Below, piece after piece: positions 50,531 through 62,681 of a DNA stretch of 64,000 nucleotides (positions within the stretch are counted from its first letter, which is position 1; every line of letters starts with the position of its first letter). The notes beneath the pieces are model-generated. The model worked only from the letters and a program-made list of their open reading frames with translations. It did no database searches and was not told the origin of the DNA. A program made the translations under genes and the position numbers. The stretch covers positions 7,946,919 to 8,010,918 of the forward strand of contig NC_060958.1 in assembly GCF_910589235.1 (NCBI RefSeq), given 5' to 3'. This DNA comes from Vespa crabro (lineage: Eukaryota > Arthropoda > Insecta > Hymenoptera > Vespidae).

Positions 50531-51371
50531 GAACAAGTTACACTTGTCATTAATTTCGTTTTTGACATTCCTTAATCGTAACGCGACGATTGACATGGCA
50601 TAGCAACTCACTTGGATTTGGACTGCATTTCTCCTGCAGCTGAAGCTGCATCTCTACGGTGCAACCGCATGCTGACCCTTCGTTCTTGGCCACCTGCACC
50701 CGATGCTGAAAGAGAGCATCAGTAAAACATAATGCATGAAAAACCATAAAGAAAACGGCCGCCTTTCTACTTGTATAGACATTTCATCCGTTCAAACATT
50801 CGCACAGATAAATCCACTTGCATCAACGTACAAAAAAAAAAAAATAAATAAATAAATAAAAGACAAAAGAAAGAAGGAAAAAAAAAAGAAAAAGAGAGAA
50901 ACGCAAAGAAAGAAAGATAGAAGTAAAAAATATTACAGAAGTTCTCTTACTTTTATTTCGTTAAAGAAGAAAAAAAAGAAGAAGAAAAAGAAAAAAAAAG
51001 AAGAAAGAAAATCGAAAATAAACAATTTGCATAAATTCATATAAGCAATGAATGGGTCTTGCTTGGTATGTCGTCAAAAAAAAAAAAAAAAGAAAAAGAA
51101 AAGAACAGAACAGAAAAGAAAACAGAAAAAAAGAAAGAAAAGAAAACCAGGCTTTTTAAAATGATTCAAATATGCTTATATATCGGAATATTTGAAAACC
51201 AATAAATAAGTAATCAGACGTGCAGTAAAATACTATGAGGAATTAAACAACAAACGAAAAACAGAGAGAATACACTCGTTATACATTGCAAAAGCACACA
51301 TCTTAAAATTACTATAAGTTATAAACGTCTGTGTATATACCCACCGTAAATCGACTTATGTATATACATAA

Positions 51372-51427
<56 letters not shown>

Positions 51428-51778
51428 GTGCGTGTGCGCATATGTATGTACGTGTTACGTGTATGTTCGTATTTTTTTTATCCGACGAAAATCTTTTCAA
51501 GATCATAATCATCGCGATACGATATTTTCAATTTTATTTCGAACTCTTTTTCTCTTTTCTTTTTTTTTTCCTCTTTCATTTTTCTTTTTACCTTTTTTCT
51601 TTTTTTCCATTCAAATCTCAAACGATTTGTAACTTTGAAATATAGAGAAACGCAGAAGACCTAAAAGATTACGATACCGACAGGATGTATAGTAATCGCC
51701 GGGTTGATGGATTTTATGAAATTAAATTCGAACGAAACCTAATGAAACGTAGAAGTTAGAAATAAATCAAATCAATAC

Positions 51779-51840
<62 letters not shown>

Positions 51841-52250
51841 TACATACAAATGAGCATCAACCAGACGGTGCAAGGACGATGGACGATCTTTCACGCTTGG
51901 CAATTGAAATGGAAAATTGATCTATGAATAATAGAAACAAAGAAACAAACCGTATGGATCATTATTCGCGTACAATAAAATGAATAATATGGAAATGACA
52001 TAGATAGATAGATGACGCAGTAAACGGTATATGTATACTCTATATATATATGTATATATATAGACTATATATATAATGTGCATATATATATACATATACA
52101 CACATATATACATATATGTATGTATGTATCTATGTATATCCAAGACCTCTCTCTCTCTCTCGCGCGCGCGCTCTCGCTCGCTCTCTTTCTCTCTCTCTCT
52201 TTCATATACCGATCAAAACAAATGTTTATAATAATAATATTATCCGAAAG

Positions 52251-52297
<47 letters not shown>

Positions 52298-52767
52298 CTC
52301 TCTATTAGTTTATGCGCGCTATTGGGTTTTTCCATTCAAGCCAAGTGAGAAGAAATTTTGACAAGGATGATCGACGATGTCGTATGGTGAAATAAATAAA
52401 CAGAGACCAGTCCTTGAATGGAAAAACATTTATTTACTACTTCCTCATCATAATCATTCATCATCATTATCATTATCATTATCATCATTATCATTATCAT
52501 TATCATCATCATCATCATCATCATCATCACCATCATCATCATCTCATCATCTCATCATCATCGTTATCATCATAATCATAATTATAATCATAATCATAAT
52601 CATCATCATCATCATCATAATCATCATCACTACTGTCGGCAGAATTCAGGACGATTACAAATATATAGACACCCGATCCCTTAAACGAGAGAGAAAAGGG
52701 GAAAGCAGGCGGCTAAAAAAAACGTTATGACGATGCCTTTGGAAATTCTGACATTGTAGAGGTCAAA

Positions 52768-52828
<61 letters not shown>

Positions 52829-52842
52829 TAATAATAATAATA

Positions 52843-52903
<61 letters not shown>

Positions 52904-53484
52904 AAAAAATAAAGAAAATAGAAAGAATTAAAGATAGAACGAATTAACGCTTGATAAATCTTACAAGTCTATTATCAGGGTAATCCCGTTAATAAAAATC
53001 ACTTAATTACAAGGAAACTACAAACTTTCACAATTCTCGCTCTCATTGCCTATAAGTAAAAAAAAAAACTGTATTTGTAATTGCCCGTTAAACACTTTGG
53101 TGCTTTTTCTCAAATCTCTTTAAGAGACATTGTTCCATTAAAATCATCTTTCTTTTTCTTTTTTTTTTTTTTCCTTTTTTACTTCTTACGTTGTTACATA
53201 TATATCACCTTATTTCCTTTCTTTTTTTCTTTTTTAAGTAATACAAAATCTTCGATTTATAAATTGTGCAGAAAGCGATTAGAGAAATGAAAACAATGCG
53301 ATTTATCAAAGAAACGACGCGGGTTTTAAAAGACTCATTTTTCTTTATGTATCGTTTATGGAACTATCTTAACATGAAAATTCTTTAGAATCAAATCAAA
53401 TTGAGAGCACGAAGTCTAATGAAAAACGCATAATGAAACTTGTAGTGAAAACAGTTTAAAATCACGTTACAATCCTTGCAATAT

Positions 53485-53532
<48 letters not shown>

Positions 53533-53587
53533 CATCGTCAGCAGCAGCAGCATCATCATCATCATCATTATCATAATCATAATCATA

Positions 53588-53619
<32 letters not shown>

Positions 53620-53973
53620 AAATAATTAACGTATCAACGATTAAAAACATATTATCGTATTTTACAATTATTAGTAATTTACCAAGTGTACAGTGAGTAT
53701 ATAATGATATTTATATATACATATATATCGATATATATGTGTGCATATACATATATATGTATATACATATATATATATATATACGTTTTTATGTATGTAT
53801 GTATGCGTAGTATGTACTTCATGAATGACACGCGTGTGCGTTGCATATAAACTAATCGCATCATCATTCCTGATCTAGTTATTTTAATTTTATCTTTGTA
53901 TATATGATAGAAAAGGATATTAAAAATATAAAACCGATGAAACGCGCGTTATCGATTATTTATAGAACGCACT

Positions 53974-54031
<58 letters not shown>

Positions 54032-54797
54032 GTATGTATATGTACATGAATCTCGAGGATGCCTAGAGTCATTTTCTGAGAGGATATATGCGATTATTAA
54101 TTTAGGATTAATGGGGGGAACACAAGCTTTACATAACTCGATCGCTTATACTATATATCGGAACAACTAAATTTCACTCCTAAAGTTAGCTGCACGCGAA
54201 CTATTATAGCAATAATGAATATTCATCGTTATTATCTTTCACTTTACGAAAATAAATTTCGTTATAAGTTTATATTGTGAGAGATCATTTTTCTTTACTA
54301 CAACTTGGTACGTAAGAAATTAAAAAACCAAATAAATGAATTATGTATATATGTATGTATATATGTATGTGTGCATGTATGTATGTGTGTACGTACGTAT
54401 GTATAAAAAAAAATATGTAAAAAAAAATTCAAACCATAAAACATTTACAACATATCGTTCATACGTCCTACAAGAGATCAAATAAAATTTTACGATCAAT
54501 TTGTATAACAAAAAGGTTCACTTTTTTGTTATATAAATAATTCCTGATAATACGATTTGTAGGCTCGATTGTGTTTGTGTATATATATATATATATGTGT
54601 GTATTTGTGTGTATGTATGTATGTATGTGTGTTTATAAAAGAATCAAAAAGAAGTCTGTACAATATTTCGAAGTTATAAGTTTACATATTTGCATTCTCT
54701 AATAACAAAATATGAAACTTTGTGTGAACACATGGGAGGAACAAATCAATGGAACACTTTGACCATATCTGTCTGTGTGTCTGTCTGTCTGTCTGTC

Positions 54798-54884
<87 letters not shown>

Positions 54885-55172
54885 CAATAATTACGAACTT
54901 ACAATTTTGAACAAGTGTTCTCATCGACTTCTGTATGATAACATTTAATACGATAAAAATAGTAAGTTCGTATTCAGTCTATAGCGTTCAGTCAACATTG
55001 GAACGTAAAAAAGAAAACAAAGTGATAATAAAAAAGTTAAATTAAAATATCGACTAACAATTGAATAAGTAATATTAAACCGAAAAATGATGACCTCGCG
55101 AAAAACTGACGCGAAAGAACGTGAAAAAAAAATATCTTTTCGATTATTAAGAAATATCCCTCTCTTTCTCTC

Positions 55173-55241
<69 letters not shown>

Positions 55242-55335
55242 AACACACACACACACACACACACTTCCTTCTTATATCCTGTAATGACTGTAATTAAAAT
55301 AATATATATATATAAAAAAAAAAAAAAAAAAAAAA

Positions 55336-55366
<31 letters not shown>

Positions 55367-56462
55367 GGAAATGTAAGAAAAGAAATGTATATATAAACAA
55401 AAGTAATAAACAATCTAAATAATCAAAAACCGTTTCACTCGAAGAACGTAAAGAAAAATTCGTGTTGAAAAAAATTAAAAGCCTATTCGTCCCTACACAT
55501 CCGATTAAATTGGTCGATTATTTGAAAAATATTCTTTCTTTCTTTTTCTTTTTCTTCTTCTTTTCTCGTTCGCAATGTCACACTTGTGAGCCTTTATCGA
55601 ATATGTATTTATATATACACGTATATTTGCATATACATACGTAATTGCTTAAAATATTTAATTATACGATCATATATCTATATACACATATATATATATG
55701 TGTATATATATATATACATATACTTGTATATGTATATGTAAAGTCGCATACTGATACGTAAGATCTTAAAAAAAAAAAAAAAAAAAAAAAAACCAAAGAG
55801 AAAAAAAAGAAGGAAATACACTACTTTTCTTTTCTTATTCTTTTTTTCTTTTTTTTTGTTCGTTTGTTTTTTTTTTTTTTTTTGTTTGTTTGTTTCGCTA
55901 GCTTACAAAAGTGATCCGAAAATGAAAGTTTTTTTAGGATCACTGGTAAAAGGCAAGCAGCATAGTAACAATTCCATCACGATAAAGTACAAAGAGATAA
56001 TCAAATCTGATACATGCTTGTACACACGCTATATGTATATATGCATATTTAAAAAAGGCATCTGTATGGATGGGACGTCACAACTCGATCTAACAACCGG
56101 TTTTCTTCTGCTAACTGCAGTTTAAGGCAACTCGTTTGTTTCAAAAAATAAGGATCCATACTACGGTATTCTTATCAGTAGAAATAGTAGACATATAAGA
56201 ATTCGAGAATATATATATATATATATATATGCTTCGACAATTATAATATAGGACGACGTTACCCAAGAGCTCATGAGGAGCAAGTGTAACTGACGAAATT
56301 CACTATACAGTATATAATGGAACCAACTTTAAAGCGAGAAATTTCTCTGAGAGTTTTACATAAAAAAATATGTAATGTATATCGACAATCGTCGCTCGGT
56401 TCGTGATGTCAGAGGTCGTAGTTGTTATCATGATTAAAAAAGAAAGAATGTATGTATATATA

Positions 56463-56498
<36 letters not shown>

Positions 56499-59104
56499 TG
56501 TATGTATATATGTATGCATATATGTATACAAAAATTGTAGCTTAAATGCATATGCAAACAAAGATATCGAGTAAAATACCCTTAAGTATATCCAAATTAC
56601 CCTGTGGCTTGCTATGACCCAAAGAATCGCTCAAATTTGTACCATGACTCAGACCATCTATATCGCCTCTCGTAAGCCAATCTAAGTAATGATCTCTTTT
56701 CTCTATATCGGCCATTTCTGAAGAACGCACTACATCCGTACGACCTACGTTTTGTATAGTTTGCAAATACAATCTACCAATTTGACTTATCGAATAGCCA
56801 ATCTCCAAGCTATCCTTATTACCGCTAAGAGTTTCTTGAGTATTGATACTCTCAACTGGATTTAATAATCTACTGCTTTGTGTCGGTTCGGTATTGGACG
56901 AATGATCTTCCGTATTAATCGAAATATGATTTGCCTTTAATTGGCCAATCTGAGCTTCTTCGTATTCTTTTTTAATAATGGCAAGAGAATTGGTTTGAAG
57001 TGAGATATTCGAATTCTCCGTGACAAAGAACGTCTTGGTTTCAGCGTTAACGTTGTTACGCTTAGAGAAAAAACCGAGATTCGATTTAACGGGAGCACGA
57101 CGAGCCAATGTATCTGTAGTAATATCCTCAAAAAAAGCTACGCCTTTTTGGTGTCGCTTTAAAAAATATTCGCATTTTTCCTGATCGGTCTGCAATAAAT
57201 CACTGATTGGTTCCTCCTGCTTGAGGAGATCCTGGCACTTCTCGCGCTCCCTGGGTAAAAAATGCAAGCTCCTACCGACTCTTTGAAAGAAGTTTGGTCT
57301 CTTTCGTGTTTTATTTACCGACGACGTCGAAGATTTCTTTGATTTTTGAGATGAGTCGAGACTCCTTTGTTTCCCATGAAAAAATAACTTTGGACTCTCT
57401 TCCGGCAGAAGATCCAAGCTTTTGACATCTACACCGGGTAAATCGACGCTCCTTTCCAAAGACTCGAGACTCCTATAAGTTTTCTCTTTATTTTGAAATG
57501 AAAAGTTTCTTCTTCTGCCGGAAGAAGTCTCTTGTAACATTTCGCTGCTGCTTTTCTTGAAAATTTCACCCTCTCTTTCTAGAAACTCGACGTTCTCCGA
57601 ATCACGGCGCAATTCATAGGCCATTGTTAGACGTTTAACACCAACGGCCGGACCACCCTTGCCTTTTTTATCTTCGTCCAATCCACCAAAGCAATTCATC
57701 GAACTGCTAGAGGCGGCACCCTCCTCCGTATTATGAACTCTACGATCCTCGGATATACAATTACTCGCGTTAAGATCCTCGAACATCACGACCTGGCGAT
57801 CTATGTCTTTCTTAGTTTTATGCCCATGAAAAAAATAACTCTGTTTATCAACGTGAGTCGACGCCGTGCTGGGGTTCCTCTCGCGCAGACTATTTACAGG
57901 CTGATAGTACTCGCGTAACGTCGAATTAATATCGGTTTGGTTAGGACCAAGCTCGTGATGTCCCAGATTAAGGTTGGCTAAATCCAAAGATGCAACCTCC
58001 GGCGCTGCCCTACCCGGCGACGACTTAAACGTACTGAACTGACACGGATTAACACGTGATGCATCGTTACCGACGGTCTGCGAATGGCCGACCACAAATT
58101 GACTCTTTCGTTCGGCAGCAGCCTGTTGCTGGATCGCACAGAATTGTTGGTAGAATTGTATTTTACCTTGCAGATCGCTCTTGTCCTGATTGTCCTGGTC
58201 ACCATGAGCATCCAACGCTTCGCGGCGCTTTTGCCGTATGGTTCTCAGATTCGACGACGTTCCCCCTACCGTTTGACCCATTGTTGCAACCGACGCATTT
58301 GCCAGACACTGTCGAGTGTACGGCCTGAAACAATCGGGATCGAAAAAATATCATGTCTGATTCCTATTTTATAAATAGCACCACTCATTATCAATATATC
58401 GTTTATCGTTTTACTAACCTTGATCTATGCTCCTGTTCATTATTGGTTCCAGATGGCAGCGCTGCATTTGTCGGTTGAGAGTGCATTGGTGTCTGCTGCA
58501 CCGAAGGCAAGGTTTGTTGTCTGGTATTACCAAATTTCAACATATTCCAATCGAAGACATAATCGTATGTGAAGCCCTGACCATGGAATAATGTCCGGAA
58601 GAGTTGCCGAAGATACGAATAATCAGGCCTTTCCTCAAATCTTAGTGCCCGACAGTACTTCAGATAGGAGCCAAATTCGACTATGAATAGACAAAAAGTG
58701 GTGTATACTTTGTAGAATATAATATATATAAATATATAACAATAATATAAATATAATAATACAAATAGATTAAACGTGTCTAAAAATAATATGATCGAAT
58801 TAATAAAAAGGAAATGAGAGAGATATTTATCAATAAAAGCATTTACTAGGATAACCCTTGCATAATTCTTCGATGGGCGTTGACATCTTCTTTTCTGAAA
58901 TACGCTCGTATTTTTGCCTTTTCGTAGCTGCTTTTAATCCTTGCCACGGTAAACTACCTCTGTTGAAATACATGAGAACATATCCTAGAGATTCAAGATC
59001 GTCTCGCCGTGACTGTTCAATTCCCAAATGTGTGTTTATACTCGCGTATCTGTTATATCACGGAAATAAACAACTTTTGAGTAATCGTATAATAATAAAC
59101 GAAG

Positions 59105-59160
<56 letters not shown>

Positions 59161-60203
59161 GTACATTTAAACATCCCAATGACAAACCTGGCTGTTCCAG
59201 TTAAATTTTTGTTTTCTCGATAAGGTATATGTTTGTGTGTGCGACCATCGCGATATTTTTTAGCTAAACCAAAATCTATGATGTATACGAGATTTCCTTT
59301 CTTTCCTAGACCCATCAAAAAATTATCTGGCTTGATATCTCGATGGATGAAGTTTCGACTGTGGATATAATCTGTTCTACTTATCTGAGGGAAAAAGAAA
59401 AAAAAAAAAAAATAAGAAGAAAAGAAAACAGAGTTTTTGTTAATTGTCGTATTAGTTTATAAATACAATTTTAATTTGTTGTTTCATATTATATTTTTTA
59501 TAATAACAATTTCTTATACTTTCTCTTTAATATCACATAATAAAGAGAAAACAATACGAGAAATGAAGAAGAAGATGTTAAATCAACTGTTCCATTCAAA
59601 AAAGAAAAGATCAAACTTATCTGTCTGGAGGTTTATCTCCCAAGAGAGCAAAGACCTCTGCATTAATAGGATTGCTACTTCTATTTTGTAATCAGAATAT
59701 TAATATAAGACTTTTATCATGAAAGAAACAGAAATTTAATTAATTAATTAATTAATTTTTGAAAATGAGCATGTGTAAACAATGACCTTTAAGTATTGAA
59801 AAATCATTCATGGTATGAATGAATTCTTTTCATATAAACTAAGATATGTAAATTTTTATTATTAATAAGTTTCTCTCTTAAAATTATTACTTACCAATTG
59901 ATCCGCAAGGAGTAACACAGTCTTTAATGTAAATCGCCGGGAACAAAAATTAAATAAATCCTCCAACGATGGACCAAGTAATTCCATTACCATTACATTA
60001 TAGTCTCCTTCTGAACCACACCACTTTATCGTAGGAATACCAACTAGAAATATCAATTAATCTCTATAGAATTCGATAAAGTAAAAAAATTTATATAATT
60101 CTAGCGTTCAAATTATAGGGAAAATTAAAAGAGAAATTTTCTTTTAATTGCTACAAAATAATAACATAAGAAATCATCAGATGATTTTCATTTCTATACT
60201 TTC

Positions 60204-60258
<55 letters not shown>

Positions 60259-60744
60259 ATTAGAAGATTAAGAATCTTTAAAAATCATCTTAATGATTAA
60301 AAACAATCCTGTATGATCTTGAAGAATAGTACAAGTACATTACTATCAAAGCAATAGGTTTTATAAAGTTGACACAAAGAAAATGGGAGGGGGAAAGGAA
60401 AGGAAAGGAAAGGAAAAGAGTATACTGAGTATAGTAGAGGGGAGAGAAGGTTCACTGGCCAGAACAACCAGCTGTCCAATGCTACGACCTGACAGCTCCA
60501 GCCTCTTTACACATACATCTTTGTAATATCATTCCGCATGATAATGAGGATTAAAAAAAATTTTCCCTCACCTCCTCCTTGCATCATTTTATAGAATTTC
60601 GATTCTATGTGAAGTTGGGGATGCCGTGTTTTTATGCATTCCAGTTTGATGGCGACTTCCTCGCCAGTTGAGATGTTGGTACCTAAGAATGAAAAAGGCA
60701 AAAGCATGTTCATACGGGAGGTCTAGCGATCTCGCGGATGTTGC

Positions 60745-60775
<31 letters not shown>

Positions 60776-61428
60776 ATACGTATGCATATATATATATATA
60801 TGTGTGTGTATATATGTATGTATATAAGTATGTATGAACGCGCGCGCGCCAGCCAGCCTCAGCAAACGCATATATTCGTAGGAAAAACGTGCGTAGAGAG
60901 GGTGGAACGTCTGGTAAAGGCGACGGAGGTCGAGGGAGGAGAGGGTGATGAGGGAGGAAGGTGGGTGCATTGCCGAGGGCGGCGACGGAGGAAGAAGAGT
61001 ACGAGGAAAAGAAGAAGAAGGAGAAAGGGAGGATGAGGATGATGATGAGGAGGTGGAGGAGGAGGTGGAGGAGGAGGTGGAGGAGGAGGTGGAGGAGGAG
61101 GAGGTGGGGTAAAAGAAGGCGGTTGAGGGGCGAGAAGAGAAGTGAAGAAAAGGGAAGGGAAGGGAAGAGAAGAGAGAGGGGGAAGAAGAGAGAAAGAGAG
61201 TAAGCGAAAGAGTGAGTTAGAGATAGCGAGAAGGAGAACGGGCGATGGAAGGAGGAGGAGGAAGAGAAAGAGGGGGGCGGGCGAGGGGTGGGCAACGGGC
61301 GAGCGATGCACGTTCGCGAAAGAAAAGCTCGAGAAACAACTCTGTGACTTACCCAGATAAATATCCCCGAAGGAGCCGCTCCCGATTTTCCGTCCGAGCC
61401 GGTACTTATTTCCAACGCGGAGCTCCAT
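47365..61428 (-). CDS. dco: Casein kinase 1 delta/epsilon, discs overgrown (doubletime), 439 aa main form
   Basis: Nine minus-strand exons: 61353-61428, 60572-60682, 59895-60043, 59188-59384, 58847-59049, 58419-58680, 58167-58324, 50612-50705 and 47365-47434. All phases match, and the total is 1,320 nt. It starts [20 protein letters not shown]. Kinase landmarks fall at CK1 positions: K38, D128 in HRDIKPDNF, and D149 in DFG. P47 and M80 (the Drosophila short- and long-period doubletime mutant sites) and R178 (the hamster tau site, codon split by an intron) are all the wild-type residue. The tail includes [10 protein letters not shown] and the VSMRLHR element shared with vertebrate CK1 delta/epsilon. 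It phosphorylates PERIOD in the clock and acts in Hippo/Fat, Wnt and Hedgehog signalling. The last two exons lie 7.5 and 10.7 kb beyond the rest. A short ATG context (GAGAATGG) supports the start. Confidence 0.93.
47435..50611. other. dco last intron (inferred)
   Basis: About 3.2 kb without a recognised exon. It contains (CT)n/(GA)n runs at 47,695-47,728 and 47,965-47,993, a (TA)n array at 48,609-48,659, (GAT)n at about 49,617-49,695, and a MITE at 49,365-49,559. Confidence 0.5.
49365..49559. mobile_element. 195-bp MITE with ~44-bp terminal inverted repeats
   Basis: The left end TACAGAGTGGCTCAAAACTT, then TCTAGGTGATTTTAAAAATC, pairs with the reverse complement of the right end, TACAACTTGGATCAAAAGAT, then TTTAGATGATTTTAAAAATC. 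Agreement is about 36 of 44. Both ends start with TA, compatible with a TA target. The short AT-rich interior includes (AAAT)n and has no coding capacity. The superfamily was not determined. Confidence 0.75.
50612..50705 (-). CDS. dco: dco: distal C-terminal exon with VSMRLHR element
   Basis: Minus strand: acceptor TTTCAG at 50,711-50,706 and donor GTGAGT at 50,611-50,606. In phase 1 it reads [20 protein letters not shown], then [17 protein letters not shown] (VSLRLHR in some) is the conserved motif of vertebrate CK1 delta/epsilon tails, in the autoinhibitory C-terminal region. The phase matches both candidate donors of the upstream exon (58,167 and 56,580). Confidence 0.85.
51779..51832. repeat. 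(TA)n microsatellite
   Basis: About 26 TA units. Confidence 0.95.
52442..52627. repeat. (ATC)n / (ATAATC)n array
   Basis: About 185 bp of TCATTA, TCA and TAATCA units. The period changes from 6 to 3 and back along the array. Confidence 0.9.
52770..52900. repeat. (TAA)n then (TA)n compound array
   Basis: About 23 TAA units followed by about 28 TA units. Confidence 0.95.
54771..54882. repeat. (TGTC)n(TG)n compound array
   Basis: Six TGTC-type units followed by about 40 TG units, the longest TG run in the window. Confidence 0.95.
55160..55264. repeat. (CT)n(CA)n compound array
   Basis: About 36 CT units followed by about 11 CA units. Confidence 0.95.
56542..58324 (-). CDS. dco: dco: long open extension of exon 7 (alternative C-terminal region, ~529-540 aa)
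   Basis: The exon starting at 58,324 ([20 protein letters not shown]) has the canonical phase-1 donor GTAAAA directly after SDLQ (58,166). The frame stays open through it for another 1.6 kb to a TAA at 56,544-56,542. Near its end is a second phase-1 donor-like site (AAGG then GTATTT, boundary 56,580). It would also join in frame to the exon at 50,705. The extension is polar and Ser/Lys/Glu-rich, with recurring FFHG ([20 protein letters not shown]), SLES/SLDS and [13 protein letters not shown] segments. No known domain was recognised. It is not low-complexity and is far longer than chance in this AT-rich DNA. It may be an alternative tail ending at its own stop (926-aa protein) or an in-frame insert (968 aa). 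Confidence 0.7.
58325..61352. other. dco introns 1-6
   Basis: Introns between the kinase exons. They contain (TA)n arrays at 59,107-59,155 and 60,210-60,252. Intron 1 (60,683-61,352) is unusual: purine-rich on plus, with a (GGAGGT)n array at about 61,050-61,107 and a GAGA-rich end. The long open frames across intron 1 on both strands are low-complexity read-through, not genes. Confidence 0.75.
61050..61107. repeat. (GGAGGTGGA)n minisatellite in dco intron 1
   Basis: Repeated GGAGGTGGAGGA units, about five copies, strongly G-rich on the plus strand. Confidence 0.85.
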
Positions 61429-61487
61429 TCTCCAGCTTTGACGAGGCTCAAGAATAAGAAACTAATAAGAGATATAGACAGAGAGAA

Positions 61488-61546
<59 letters not shown>

Positions 61547-62650
61547 AAGAGATAGTAAGAGAGAAAATAGAATAAAGTAAGGGGAAGGAAGTCGAGTAGT
61601 ACACGAAGGAGAAACGGTAAAGCAGCAACAGCAACAGACTCGATAGTTGGCCGCGACGGCACACGTGCGCGCACGGCGGCTGGTTATGCAGACACAGAGA
61701 GGAAAGGTCCACAAACGCGTTTAGAGGGCCGGCCGAGCCTCCATATTTGATCGTACCGCCGCTCGCGGACCTACGAGCATTTCCTCTCCTTCTTCTTTCT
61801 CTTCACGTCGTACAGCCAACTGCTTCACGATGTTGATGGCGGCTGCACTGGTGGCGTTGCTATCGCTGCTGTCGTCGTTCTCCTCCTTGTTCTCGTCTTC
61901 GTCCTCCTCCACTTCCTTGTTCTCGAAGTTGACGTTCTTTTCCCTATGCTCCTAAACGCCGTATTTATCCCGAATAAAAGGCTGCTATTCGTTATTCTAT
62001 CTCTCGTAGTTCTTCTTCTCTCAACTGTTCTTATCTCTCTTGCTTTGGTTCTGCTCGTCCTCGTCGTTCTCGCCGCCGACGTTCTCCTCGTCGTAGTTTT
62101 CGTCTTCGACGTCGTTATCGATGTTTTCGACGACGTCGTCGTCGTCACCGTTGTCGTCGTCGTTTTCGTTATTATTATTATTATTATTATTATTGTTATT
62201 ATTGTTATTATTTTTGTTTTGCCTTTCGACGGCGCTGCTATTAAATCCGTATTGGGAACCGCCGCCGCGCTTACGTTTATTCCTTGAACTTTCTTTATTA
62301 TTTTTTCCAAAATAAAAGGAGAACGACGGCGTCGACAGAGAGAGAACTGCCCCCCACGGGGGGGCGGTCGACAGTTCGTCGTGAAATATGAAAAACGCGA
62401 GGAACGTGGACACGCGAGGAACAATAGAACCGTGCCGGATCTTGCAAAATGAGGCGATCCGGACGTGCAAGAACGAAACCACCAACGATACGATGTACCG
62501 CGTAAGGGCATCTGCCCTTCCGCGGAAACGACGTGCTTTGCCGAACGAATGGCGCACACGGTTTATGGCGCCGTCGAGACGTGCCCACCAGGATCGCGTG
62601 TTATGCGACTATTATAACCGACACTTCGTCCCACTCTCTCCCTATCTCTT

Positions 62651-62681
<31 letters not shown>

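Larger units (their letters stand above)
50706..56541. other. dco large intron with dense microsatellites
   Basis: No further coding exon recognised in about 5.8 kb (7.5 kb if the short donor is used). Arrays include (TA)n at 51,378-51,426, 51,779-51,832 and 52,261-52,293, (ATC)n at 52,442-52,627, (TAA)n-(TA)n at 52,770-52,900, (TAA)n at 53,486-53,532, (TGTC)n(TG)n at 54,771-54,882, and (CT)n(CA)n at 55,160-55,264. Confidence 0.6.

Noticed and set aside
60723..61712. 329-codon minus-strand open frame over dco intron 1 and the first coding exon
   Set aside because: It is a frame-shifted read across (GA)n and (GGAGGT)n low-complexity DNA. The real kinase exon lies in another frame and its splice donor is clear.
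61825..62559. 244-codon minus-strand frame rich in Thr/Arg/Ile
   Set aside because: An alternative-frame translation of the (GTC)n/(TTA)n region. Composition follows the repeats and no domain is visible.
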